The translations under genes and the position numbers were made by a program. From Bacillota bacterium (GTDB lineage Bacteria > Bacillota > Clostridia > Acetivibrionales > DSM-1351), in the NCBI GenBank assembly GCA_023400235.1, contig JAEXFI010000050.1, positions 1 to 64,000 of the forward strand: a DNA stretch of 64,000 nucleotides, in the 5' to 3' direction. Every line of letters starts with the position of its first letter. The stretch's first letter is position 1. Positions 42,735 through 51,273 of the stretch are shown one piece after another. A model generated the notes under the pieces. It was given only the letters and a program-made list of their open reading frames with translations, was not told where the DNA came from and did no database searches.

Positions 42735-45113
42735 TTGCGTATAGAAAATAAGAACTGTATGACTAAAGCCTTTATATTTATAACTGTTATACTCATATTT
42801 ACGGCAGTTGCCGGATTGAATACCAGTGCAGCAGCTTTGAACAAAAAGTATGTATTGATTATAAACTCCTATTCCGAAGGCTTATCCTGGACCGCAGAAG
42901 AAAATGAAGGTATACTGGAAAAACTTCAAGAAAACCACGAAATGCTTGATACAGCAATCGAATACATGGATTGGAAAGCTTATCCTACCTCTGAGAATCT
43001 GCAATACCTGCATGACTACATGAAATATAAATACAGTCAAAAAAAAATAGACTTGATTATGACCACGGATGATGCTGCTTTAAGCTTTGCTCTGAAAAAC
43101 AGGGGAGAAATGTTTGGCGGTGCTCCTGTGGTTTTTTGCGGAGTAAACAGCTCTGGAGTAGAAGCCTTGACCAAGGACAGGCAGAATGTTACAGGTATAG
43201 TTGAACAGGTGGACCTGGAAGGAACAATCAGGGCTGCAACGGAAATAAACCCAAATCTGAAAAAGATATATGTGATATTTGACAATTCCGAGAGTGGAAT
43301 TTCAACCTGGGAGCTTGCAAGGAAGTCCGCAGAGACGGTTTCTAAAGACATCAGCATCATACCCTTGAACAGGGGAAGCTACCAGAGGATTATTGAAAGG
43401 GTGGGACAGGCTGAAGCAGACAGTGCTGTTGTGCTGGCATCATATTACAGTGATGAAGAGGGAAATGTCTTGGGTTTTGAGGATTTTACAAAATTAGTTG
43501 CTGAGGCCAGCAGGGCTCCTGTTTATCATCTGTATGAATTTGGACTGGGACATGGCGTAGTTGGCGGAAGTGTACTGGGCGGCCGGGTTCAGGGGCTACT
43601 TGCCGGAGATATGGCATTGAAAATCTTAAGTGGAGTGGATATTAACTCTATTCCAATCTATTATGATGGGACTACCCGTCTTATTTTTGATTATGCTATG
43701 CTTGAAAAGTATAGTATCAACTCCAGTCGTATACCTGAACAAAGCGTGATTATCAACAGACCTGTGTCCATATTCAGGGAATATAGCAATTATTTTGCTA
43801 CATTTGCAATCATAATATCATTATTAACCTTTTTTATTATTATTTTACTTTTTTATCTAAATAAATTAAACAGGATCAAACAGGAGCTTTTCGGCAGAAA
43901 TGAGGAGTTATCCCATCTTTATGACAATCTGACTGCTTCGGGTGAGGAGCTGAGAACAAAATATGATGAACTGGAGCTGGTTCAGAAGAACCTTTGTGAA
44001 AGTGAAACCCGTTACAAGCAGTTATATGAAAAAATGCTGAACGGATATGTTGTGTTTGAGCCTGTTATGGATAAGGATAACATAATCAGGGATATACGAT
44101 TTGTTGAATACAATGACAGCTATTTACATCAGATGAATATTAATGTCACAATAACTCCAGGGCAGACCTGGACAGAAGTTTTCGGCTTCGTAAACCGGAA
44201 TCAGTCAGTTTATAACAGGGTGATGGCTACAGGCGAAACAGAGCACTTTGAAACGGGGAATCCTGACGGCAGTGCATTTTTTCTGGTAAATGCCTTCAAG
44301 ATAAATGATAGGCAGGTAGGGGTTGTATTTGAAAATATTACAAATTACAAACTGGCCATAAAGGAAGTCCGCAAGCTCAATGAAGACCTGGAGGGACGAG
44401 TAAGGGAGAGAACTCATGAGCTTCAGACGGCAGTAAGTCAGTTGGAGTCTTTTACCTATACGGTTTCACATGACCTTAAGTCCCCTCTGAGAGCTGTAAA
44501 CAGCTATATTAAAATTATTATGGAGGATTACGGAAATTCATTAAATAAAGATACCGCCGAAATGCTCATAAGTGTTTGGAACATAACCAGGAATACCGTT
44601 GAGATGATAAATAAGCTGCTTGTCTTTTCAACAGCCTCCAGAGCTGAACTGAACCTTGAGGAGGTCAATTTTGAGGAGAAATTCCAGGCCTGCTTCAATG
44701 AACTGGAGGCTGCATATCCTGAAAGAACCGTCCAGTTGATTATAGAAACGGGGCTGCCGGTAGTAATGGCTGACAAGGTGCTTATGGTGCAGGTTATAAA
44801 CAACATCCTGTCAAATGCCTTTAAGTTTACAAAGGCATGTGAGCATGCCCGGATCAAGGTTGGAAGTACACTTACTGAAAATGAATATATTTTTTATGTT
44901 AAGGATAATGGAGTGGGTTTTGATATGAAGTATTCCGCAAAGCTTTACGGTATATTCCAAAGGCTTCATACCAATGATGAGTTCGAGGGCTCGGGTATAG
45001 GCCTGGTAACCGTGAAGAGGATTATAGAAAAGCATGGCGGAAGAACGTGGATAAAAGGAGAGCCGGGAACAGGTACTACTATATATTTTACAATCCCGTA
45101 TATCTCGGGCTAG
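42735..45113 (+). CDS. Sensor histidine kinase with periplasmic ABC-substrate-binding domain
   Basis: A 792-residue kinase. TM1 or signal (about 9-30), an extracytoplasmic ABC_sub_bind-type domain (about 36-320, VLIINSYSEGLSWTAEENEG, MTTDDAALSFAL, VVFCGVNSSG), TM2 (about 355-378), a coiled coil, a PAS domain (about 430-545), HisKA with phosphorylated H in TVSHDLKSPLRAV near 580, and an HATPase with NILSNAFKFTK and GSGIGLVTVKRIIEKHGG. Start: TTG, about 10 bases after a GGAG-rich site. The response regulator follows after 11 bases. Confidence 0.9.
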   Translation: MRIENKNCMTKAFIFITVILIFTAVAGLNTSAAALNKKYVLIINSYSEGLSWTAEENEGILEKLQENHEMLDTAIEYMDWKAYPTSENLQYLHDYMKYKYSQKKIDLIMTTDDAALSFALKNRGEMFGGAPVVFCGVNSSGVEALTKDRQNVTGIVEQVDLEGTIRAATEINPNLKKIYVIFDNSESGISTWELARKSAETVSKDISIIPLNRGSYQRIIERVGQAEADSAVVLASYYSDEEGNVLGFEDFTKLVAEASRAPVYHLYEFGLGHGVVGGSVLGGRVQGLLAGDMALKILSGVDINSIPIYYDGTTRLIFDYAMLEKYSINSSRIPEQSVIINRPVSIFREYSNYFATFAIIISLLTFFIIILLFYLNKLNRIKQELFGRNEELSHLYDNLTASGEELRTKYDELELVQKNLCESETRYKQLYEKMLNGYVVFEPVMDKDNIIRDIRFVEYNDSYLHQMNINVTITPGQTWTEVFGFVNRNQSVYNRVMATGETEHFETGNPDGSAFFLVNAFKINDRQVGVVFENITNYKLAIKEVRKLNEDLEGRVRERTHELQTAVSQLESFTYTVSHDLKSPLRAVNSYIKIIMEDYGNSLNKDTAEMLISVWNITRNTVEMINKLLVFSTASRAELNLEEVNFEEKFQACFNELEAAYPERTVQLIIETGLPVVMADKVLMVQVINNILSNAFKFTKACEHARIKVGSTLTENEYIFYVKDNGVGFDMKYSAKLYGIFQRLHTNDEFEGSGIGLVTVKRIIEKHGGRTWIKGEPGTGTTIYFTIPYISG

Positions 45114-45124
45114 GAGGTTGTGAA

Positions 45125-46222
45125 TTGCTGAAGGTGATGCTGGTAGACGATGTTGAAATAGTAAGAATGGAAATGAAACGTATGCCTGTGTGGGGTGAGA
45201 AATCCGGCTTTTTAGTGGCATGTGAGGCCAAAGACGGGCAGGAGGCTCTTGAAAAGCTGGAAAAGCAGGAAGTTGATATGGTTATCACTGATATAAGGAT
45301 GCCAAAGATAGATGGTATGGAACTCTTAAAGGAGATTGTGTCCAACAGGCTGTGTACCTGCGTGGTACTTTTAAGTGATATCAGCGAATTCAGCTATGCA
45401 AGACAGGGAATCATACTGGGCGCTTTTGACTATATACCAAAGCCGGCTGATGAAGCGGAGCTGCTTAAATTGCTGAAAAGGGCCTATGAACACATTATAG
45501 ACAAAAGGAAGGAAGATGAACGGGTTAAAAAGCTGGAAGAGGTGTTTGAAGAGAAAATCGGAGAGTTTTTTCAGGGAGTGGATGTAAAGGAAATCGCGGC
45601 CTTAATTCAAAGCAGGGATGAAAAAGCAATTGACAAAATACGACACACCATAAAAAGAATAGGGGCAAACCTGGACTTTAATTTGCTGAAGGCCGAGGGG
45701 GCCATGAAAAAAGCCATACCCATGGTAATAACTTCACTGCTTTGCGAAAATCCCTGGCTGGAGAAATATATAGACACCTCTATCTTAAACAACCTGACAA
45801 CCCGCCAGTTCAACGGGTTTAAAGAGCTTCTGGACTATATCATGCAGGATGTGACCTACGTATTTAATATTTTCCAGGACTTACAACTGGGATATCAGGA
45901 GAAAGGCATAGTATGGGAGGCCTGTAACCATGTGCTTCAGAATATTGATGAGGGCCTGTCTCTTCAAACCGTATCCGAAAAGCTGTATATGAACAGGACA
46001 TATATCAGCGAGGTATTCAAACAGAAAACTGGGGTCTCATTCAGTGAATATTTGACCAGAGTCAAGATGGAAAGAGCAAAAAAACTGCTTGAGTCAGATG
46101 GGATAAAAGCCTATGAGGTGGCTGAAATTCTGGGGTATAAAGACTCCGAATACTTTGGAAAGATTTTTAAAAAGTATGCCGGAAAATCAATAACCGAATA
46201 CAAACAGGTAAACAGACAGTAA
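45125..46222 (+). CDS. AraC-type response regulator (YesN-like)
   Basis: A 365-residue regulator. The receiver domain (1-120) has the acidic pair in VDDVEI and phospho-acceptor D56 in MVITDIRMPKIDG. After a middle linker comes a double helix-turn-helix AraC domain (about 262-362; VSEKLYMNRTYISEVFKQKT, AYEVAEILGYKDSEYFGKIF). It is the partner of the upstream kinase. TTG at 45125 is chosen because AGGAGG lies 7 bases upstream. Target genes are unknown; neighbouring cooS or the sensor pair itself are candidates. Confidence 0.92.
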   Translation: MLKVMLVDDVEIVRMEMKRMPVWGEKSGFLVACEAKDGQEALEKLEKQEVDMVITDIRMPKIDGMELLKEIVSNRLCTCVVLLSDISEFSYARQGIILGAFDYIPKPADEAELLKLLKRAYEHIIDKRKEDERVKKLEEVFEEKIGEFFQGVDVKEIAALIQSRDEKAIDKIRHTIKRIGANLDFNLLKAEGAMKKAIPMVITSLLCENPWLEKYIDTSILNNLTTRQFNGFKELLDYIMQDVTYVFNIFQDLQLGYQEKGIVWEACNHVLQNIDEGLSLQTVSEKLYMNRTYISEVFKQKTGVSFSEYLTRVKMERAKKLLESDGIKAYEVAEILGYKDSEYFGKIFKKYAGKSITEYKQVNRQ

Positions 46223-46279
46223 TTCGTCAATACCCGACATTTTTCTGGGTAAGTTCTTGAATATTTCCATTTTTGTTTT

Positions 46280-46334
46280 AAGGATAAACTTGTATTATTG
46301 GAATATAAATACAAGTTTATCCTTTATTGTTTTG
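46280..46334 (+). terminator. Terminator of the kinase/regulator pair
   Basis: A perfect 17-bp stem AAGGATAAACTTGTATT/AATACAAGTTTATCCTT (46280-46296, 46308-46324) is followed by TATTGTTTTG. Confidence 0.7.
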
Positions 46335-46421
46335 TTGAGAAATATCTAACATTCATTATGGAATATGAACTTTTTATAATAGATAGGTCCGTGCAGCGGA
46401 CATCGGATGGGAGGAAAGAAA

Positions 46422-48488
46422 ATGATTAACATTAAACCTGACAAGATTACACTTAAAATTACGGCGGTTTATCTGCTAATCGGAATCCTTTGGATTTTAT
46501 TATCTGATAAGGTGCTTAACTTTTTGACAAATGATAAAGAAATGATAACTATTTTTAGTTTGATCAAGGGTTGCATGTATGTTACTGTAACAGGAATAAT
46601 TCTATACTTTCTAATAAACAATTCCATAAACAAATTAAAAAAAACCGAGCTGGAAATGAAACAAAGCTGCCAAGCCTTCTCAGCTGCAAATCTGCAGCTT
46701 GAACTGACAAACAAGGAACTTGAAATCTCAAGGTATGAGCTTGAAAGGCAGTATACTCAGACATTAATAAATCAAAAAAAGATTCAGGAAAGTGAAGCTC
46801 ATTACAGATTAATCTCCGAAGCTACAAATGATGCAATATGGAAGGAAGTTAACGGAGTAAGAAGCTTTTCCGACCGATGGTATCAAATCACAGGCTATAG
46901 CAGTGAGGATCTTGAAGCTGCAGAGAGCAGCTGGGAAAGCTTCATTCACCCTGATGACCTGGTTGCGGCAAGGGAAAAAATGCTGGCCCATATAAAGGAC
47001 AAGACGCCATATTATTCTTGTGAATACCGGCTGAAAAGGAAAGACGGAAAATATATGTGGATATATGCCAGGGGTAAGGCCTGCTTTAATGATAACGGAG
47101 AATTATTCCAATTGGCGGGCTCTCATACCGATGTGACAGAGCTTAAGGAGTATGAGAACAAGCTGAAATATCTGGCCTACCATGACCAGCTTACAGGTCT
47201 TGAAAACAGGTTTGCCCTCAATGAAAGGCTGAATCATCTGATTTCTCAAAACAGTAATGAGAAATATGCCTTGCTCTATATCGATATTGATGATTTCAAA
47301 TATGTAAATGACAGTATGGGGCATAAATTTGGAGATATGCTCCTGGTAAGAATATGCCAAAGGCTTTTAGAAAGCAGGCTGCTGAACTCCACAGTTTATA
47401 GAATCGGCGGGGATGAATTTATTGTGCTGGTTGAAAAATATGCCAAGCAGGAGAATATTGAAAGGTTCGCAATAAATATTCTCAAGAGCTTCAAGCCCTG
47501 CTTTGAGGTGACAGGAATAAATATCTACACCACTGCCAGCATAGGTGTTTCAACCTATCCCGACCATGGAAACGGTATTGACGAGCTGCTGAAAAATGCT
47601 GATATAGCAGTGTATAAGGCAAAGGAGTCCGGAAAGAACAGAATTGTCTTTTACAACACTCCCATGAATGTGGAGATTACCGAGCGGGCTGTTATTGAAA
47701 AGCATCTGAGGAATGCGCTGGATAACGGGGAATTTGAACTGCATTACCAGCCCCAGTTGGACATAAAAAGTGGCAGAATATCAGGCTTTGAGGCGCTTCT
47801 GCGCTGGAGAAGTCCTGAACTTGGCTCAGTGTCACCCCTAAAGTTTATCGGAGTTGCGGAAGCAACTCATATGATAGTGCCAATAGGTGAATGGGTATTG
47901 AGGCAGTCCTGCCAATTCCTTAGGGATGTAGAAAAAAAGGGCTACCAGGACTTAATAATATCTGTAAACATATCAATGATTCAGCTGCTTCACGAGGATT
48001 TTGCTCATATGGTTATTGACATCATTGAGGAAGCGGGACTCAATCCAAGGCAGGTTGAGCTTGAGATAACCGAGTCCATACTTATGGAATCCTATGAAGT
48101 AATAGCAGGAGAGCTTAAATTGCTGAGGGCAAGAGGGGTGAAAATAGCGCTGGATGATTTCGGAAAGGGATATTCCTCTCTGAATTATTTAAAAAGCCTG
48201 CCCATAACCACTTTGAAAATAGACAAGTCATTTATTGATACTATTTCCAATAGAAGCAAGGACAAATCTCTCACGGATTTGATTGTTAAAATAGGCCGTT
48301 CCATGGACTTGTGTGTTGTAGCAGAGGGTGTTGAAACACAGGAGCAGATGGATTATCTGGTCAAGCATAAATGCCATAGGATACAGGGATATCTTTTCAG
48401 CAAGCCTGTACCGCAGTCTGAAGTTTTTAAGAAATTAGAAGCACAGTATTTATTTCAAAACACTTATCAGGAGGAATTAGCACTATGA
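46422..48488 (+). CDS. PAS-GGDEF-EAL cyclic-di-GMP enzyme, membrane bound
   Basis: A 688-residue protein with two transmembrane helices (about 14-30, 42-64), a coiled coil, a PAS domain (about 125-245), a GGDEF domain with intact RIGGDEF near 328, and an EAL domain with FEALLRW near 457. The EAL region keeps ESILMES, DDFGKGYSSL and VVAEGVETQEQ, so it may make or break c-di-GMP. GGGAGG lies 7 bases before the ATG at 46422. Its TGA overlaps the next gene's ATG. Confidence 0.93.
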   Translation: MINIKPDKITLKITAVYLLIGILWILLSDKVLNFLTNDKEMITIFSLIKGCMYVTVTGIILYFLINNSINKLKKTELEMKQSCQAFSAANLQLELTNKELEISRYELERQYTQTLINQKKIQESEAHYRLISEATNDAIWKEVNGVRSFSDRWYQITGYSSEDLEAAESSWESFIHPDDLVAAREKMLAHIKDKTPYYSCEYRLKRKDGKYMWIYARGKACFNDNGELFQLAGSHTDVTELKEYENKLKYLAYHDQLTGLENRFALNERLNHLISQNSNEKYALLYIDIDDFKYVNDSMGHKFGDMLLVRICQRLLESRLLNSTVYRIGGDEFIVLVEKYAKQENIERFAINILKSFKPCFEVTGINIYTTASIGVSTYPDHGNGIDELLKNADIAVYKAKESGKNRIVFYNTPMNVEITERAVIEKHLRNALDNGEFELHYQPQLDIKSGRISGFEALLRWRSPELGSVSPLKFIGVAEATHMIVPIGEWVLRQSCQFLRDVEKKGYQDLIISVNISMIQLLHEDFAHMVIDIIEEAGLNPRQVELEITESILMESYEVIAGELKLLRARGVKIALDDFGKGYSSLNYLKSLPITTLKIDKSFIDTISNRSKDKSLTDLIVKIGRSMDLCVVAEGVETQEQMDYLVKHKCHRIQGYLFSKPVPQSEVFKKLEAQYLFQNTYQEELAL

Positions 48489-50512
48489 AATTAAGGGTCA
48501 AATTATCCATCGCGATGATTTCAATGATGTTTGTAGCTATTGCAATAATGGGGGCCGTCACTCTGTTAAAGTCTACAGATACCATTAATAAGATGACCAG
48601 CTCGGCCATGACTGAAATAAACAAGGAAAATTCAACAATCATACGCTCAATGATTGACAAGGAGAAAAGAAATATTCAACTGGTTGCACAGCAAAAAGAG
48701 GTGGAAGAAATCCTGCTGAAATCCAAAAATGGCGAAGATATGAAGGATATTCAGGGAGACTTGAATAAAAAGCTGCTGAACATGGTAAAGGAAGCGGGAA
48801 ATATAGAACACATTTTTGTGGTCAATTCCCAGGGAGTGATTTGTGCAGACAGTGATACAAAGCTTCTTGGAACTGATTTGAAAGAGAGAAACTATACAAA
48901 AAACGTGCTGGCCTCCGGGGAACCCACCATAAGTGAGACCTTACAGTCTAAATCAACAGGAGCATATATTGTAGCCTTTGTATATCCCGTAAAGGTAAAA
49001 GGAGAACTCCTGGGTTTTGCCGCAGCGGCAGTAAATGCAGACAGCATAATTAAATACCTGGCAGAAACAAAAATCCTGGACACAGCTTCAAGCTATGCAT
49101 ACCTTGTGGACGAAACCGGAATCGTGCTCTACCACCCGGATACTAAGAAAATCGGCCAGCCTGTTGAAAATGAGCAAATTAAAGGTGTTGTTGAAAGGAT
49201 CAAGAAGGGCGAGGAGGTAGCACCTGAAATAGTCCGGTACGAGTTTCAGGGAAAGCTTAAGCAAGCCTCCTACAGCGTATTGCCCCAAACAAAATGGACA
49301 CTCATAGTGGCAGGTGACATGGGAGACATAATGGCTCCTGTATATGGAATGATCCAATACATACTGATTATAGGCGGAATATTGATATTGCTGGCCCTTC
49401 TTTCAGGCTTCTTTATTGCAACAAGGATAGCATCACCCATTATCAAGCTGACTGAGCTTATAAATAAAACAGCAGAGCTGGATATGAAATATGATGAAAA
49501 ATATGAGTACCTTATTAAGAATAAGGATGAAACAGGTATCATAGCCAAAGCCACATTTTCCACCCGGCAGGTTTTGCGGGAAATGGCGGAAAAGCTTCAA
49601 AAGGTATCACAGTCCATTTTGCAAAATGCGGGGGACATGGAAAGGCTGTCCGGCAACATACAGGAAAATGCCCATGACAACTCAGCTACAACACAGCAAT
49701 TATCTGCGGGAATGGAGGAAACTGCCGCATCTTCCGAGGAAATTACAGCAACAACAGAGGAAATTGATGCAAGTGTGAGCGAAATAGCCCGGAGAGTCAA
49801 GGACGGTGCTGAAAAATCCGGACAAATAACAGTCAGGGCAAATGATTTAAAAATAGACTCCATGGAAGCTGCGAAGAATGCAAAGGATATTTATGAAGAT
49901 GTAAAGACAAAGATGGAAAGAGCCATTGAGGAATCAAATACAATCACTCAGATAAGCCTTCTGGCAGACACGATACTTTCAATTACCAGCCAGACCAATC
50001 TGTTGGCTCTAAATGCTGCAATTGAGGCCGCCCGGGCAGGAGAGGCCGGAAAGGGCTTCGCCGTGGTGGCGGATGAAATAAGGAAGCTTGCAGAACAGTC
50101 AACTTCCACTGCATCCGGCATTCAGCAAATTGTGAGAAATGTATATTCATCGGTGGGGCATATGAAGGAAAATTCGGAAGCCATACTGACCTTTGTAGAT
50201 AAGAATGTGCTTGCTGATTATGAAAAGCTTATAAAGGTGAGCGAGCAGTACAACAGCGATGCAGAATATATAAACAACCTTATGTCGGAATTCGAACTGG
50301 CTGCCGAACATCTTGATGAGGCTGTTTCCAACATATCAACTGCTATGAATGAAGTAGCTGCAACAATAAACGAAAGTGCCAAGGGTGTACAGGATATTGC
50401 GGAAAAGTCCGCTGATATAGTTGAAAAGACTGTGGAAGAGACAAGGCTGGCGGACCAGAGCTCACAAGGAGCCAGAGAACTGCAGGCACTTGTGGGAAGA
50501 TTTAAGATTTAG
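48485..50512 (+). CDS. Methyl-accepting chemotaxis protein with Cache domain
   Basis: A 675-residue receptor: TM1 (about 8-29), a dCache-type extracellular domain (about 35-275, HIFVVNSQGVICADSDT, SSYAYLVDETGIVLYHPDT), TM2 (about 287-310), HAMP-like region, and a signalling coiled coil with the tip TSQTNLLALNAAIEAARAG near 500. Its ATG overlaps the stop of the GGDEF-EAL gene (ATGA), with AGGAGG 10 bases upstream. It likely feeds the nearby che operon. Confidence 0.93.
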   Translation: MKLRVKLSIAMISMMFVAIAIMGAVTLLKSTDTINKMTSSAMTEINKENSTIIRSMIDKEKRNIQLVAQQKEVEEILLKSKNGEDMKDIQGDLNKKLLNMVKEAGNIEHIFVVNSQGVICADSDTKLLGTDLKERNYTKNVLASGEPTISETLQSKSTGAYIVAFVYPVKVKGELLGFAAAAVNADSIIKYLAETKILDTASSYAYLVDETGIVLYHPDTKKIGQPVENEQIKGVVERIKKGEEVAPEIVRYEFQGKLKQASYSVLPQTKWTLIVAGDMGDIMAPVYGMIQYILIIGGILILLALLSGFFIATRIASPIIKLTELINKTAELDMKYDEKYEYLIKNKDETGIIAKATFSTRQVLREMAEKLQKVSQSILQNAGDMERLSGNIQENAHDNSATTQQLSAGMEETAASSEEITATTEEIDASVSEIARRVKDGAEKSGQITVRANDLKIDSMEAAKNAKDIYEDVKTKMERAIEESNTITQISLLADTILSITSQTNLLALNAAIEAARAGEAGKGFAVVADEIRKLAEQSTSTASGIQQIVRNVYSSVGHMKENSEAILTFVDKNVLADYEKLIKVSEQYNSDAEYINNLMSEFELAAEHLDEAVSNISTAMNEVAATINESAKGVQDIAEKSADIVEKTVEETRLADQSSQGARELQALVGRFKI

Positions 50513-50524
50513 GAGCTGAGGATT

Positions 50525-50668
50525 ATGATTATGGAAATAGAAAAGTTACGTCAAAAACTTAATGACATGGTTGAGGCCTGTGACTGCGGATGCAGTGAAG
50601 TTCTGGAACTGAGCAGGGAAATGGACAAGCTGATAGTGAATTATCTTCAGGAAAGAAGACAGCAATAG
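50525..50668 (+). CDS. Spo0E-like aspartyl-phosphate phosphatase
   Basis: A 47-residue protein: two short helices, the second carrying the family signature LSREMDKLIVNYL (S-x-E-x-D). Proteins of this family dephosphorylate Spo0A-P and so restrain sporulation. Three cysteines lie in the inter-helix loop (ACDCGCSE), which is unusual. AGGAG lies 9 bases before the ATG, and the gene starts 12 bases after the chemoreceptor stop, so it is probably co-transcribed with the c-di-GMP enzyme and the receptor. Confidence 0.85.
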   Translation: MIMEIEKLRQKLNDMVEACDCGCSEVLELSREMDKLIVNYLQERRQQ

Positions 50669-50670
50669 AA

Positions 50671-50699
50671 TTGACATAAAAATATTATACTTCTATAAT
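50671..50699 (+). promoter_or_regulatory. Consensus promoter of the che operon
   Basis: TTGACA (50671-50676), 17 bases, TATAAT (50694-50699): a perfect housekeeping promoter immediately after the Spo0E-like stop. It gives a leader of about 180 bases before cheY. Confidence 0.8.
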
Positions 50700-50785
50700 T
50701 AAGTTTAAATCATGCATGATTAGTTTGGATTTTTAGGAAAGTATCACCAATAACATGGAAGTTTTTGTTACCAGATTATGTAATA

Positions 50786-50857
50786 TATCCGGACCTGAAA
50801 TTACATTATATTTCATATAATGTTAAAACGGGTCCGGATAACTTAAAGGCTGTTTTT
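50786..50857 (+). other. Structured leader before cheY
   Basis: TATCCGGACC/GGTCCGGATA (50786-50795, 50831-50840) encloses ACATTATAT/ATATAATGT (50803-50811, 50815-50823), and a T6 run lies at 50852-50857, 11 bases beyond the stem. It could be an attenuator or an mRNA-stabilising structure. No riboswitch family is recognised. Confidence 0.5.
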
Positions 50858-50883
50858 TAATAAGACACACGGAGGTGGAAGAC

Positions 50884-51246
50884 TTGAAGAAAGTACTTAT
50901 AGTTGACGATGCATCGTTTATGAGGCTGTCTCTGAGAACAATGCTGCAAAACAGTGGCTTTGAGGTGGCAGGAGAGGCTGGAAACGGTCTTGAAGCAATA
51001 AAGCTGTATGCCAAACTGAAGCCGGATGTTGTTACGATGGACATAACCATGCCGGAGCTGGACGGAATACAGGCATTAAAATCTATTCTCGATATAGATA
51101 AAAATGCAAAAATAGTCATACTCTCAGCAATGGGGCAGGAAGAACGGGTAAAGGAAGCAATTCTGGCAGGTGCCAAAACATTCATTGTAAAGCCTTTCAA
51201 AGAAGAGCATCTGATCCAGACACTAAAAAAGATAGCCGGTAATTAA
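50884..51246 (+). CDS. cheY: Chemotaxis response regulator CheY
   Basis: A 120-residue single receiver domain. The acidic pocket is VDDAS, the phospho-acceptor is D53 in VTMDITMPELDG, and the conserved lysine is in FIVKPF near 103. It is phosphorylated by CheA and would act on a flagellar, pilus or other output. The TTG at 50884 lies 8 bases after GGAGG; the GTG at 50875 overlaps that site. Confidence 0.92.
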   Translation: MKKVLIVDDASFMRLSLRTMLQNSGFEVAGEAGNGLEAIKLYAKLKPDVVTMDITMPELDGIQALKSILDIDKNAKIVILSAMGQEERVKEAILAGAKTFIVKPFKEEHLIQTLKKIAGN

Positions 51247-51273
51247 TTTGGCAGCTTGAAAGGAGGCGGTCCC

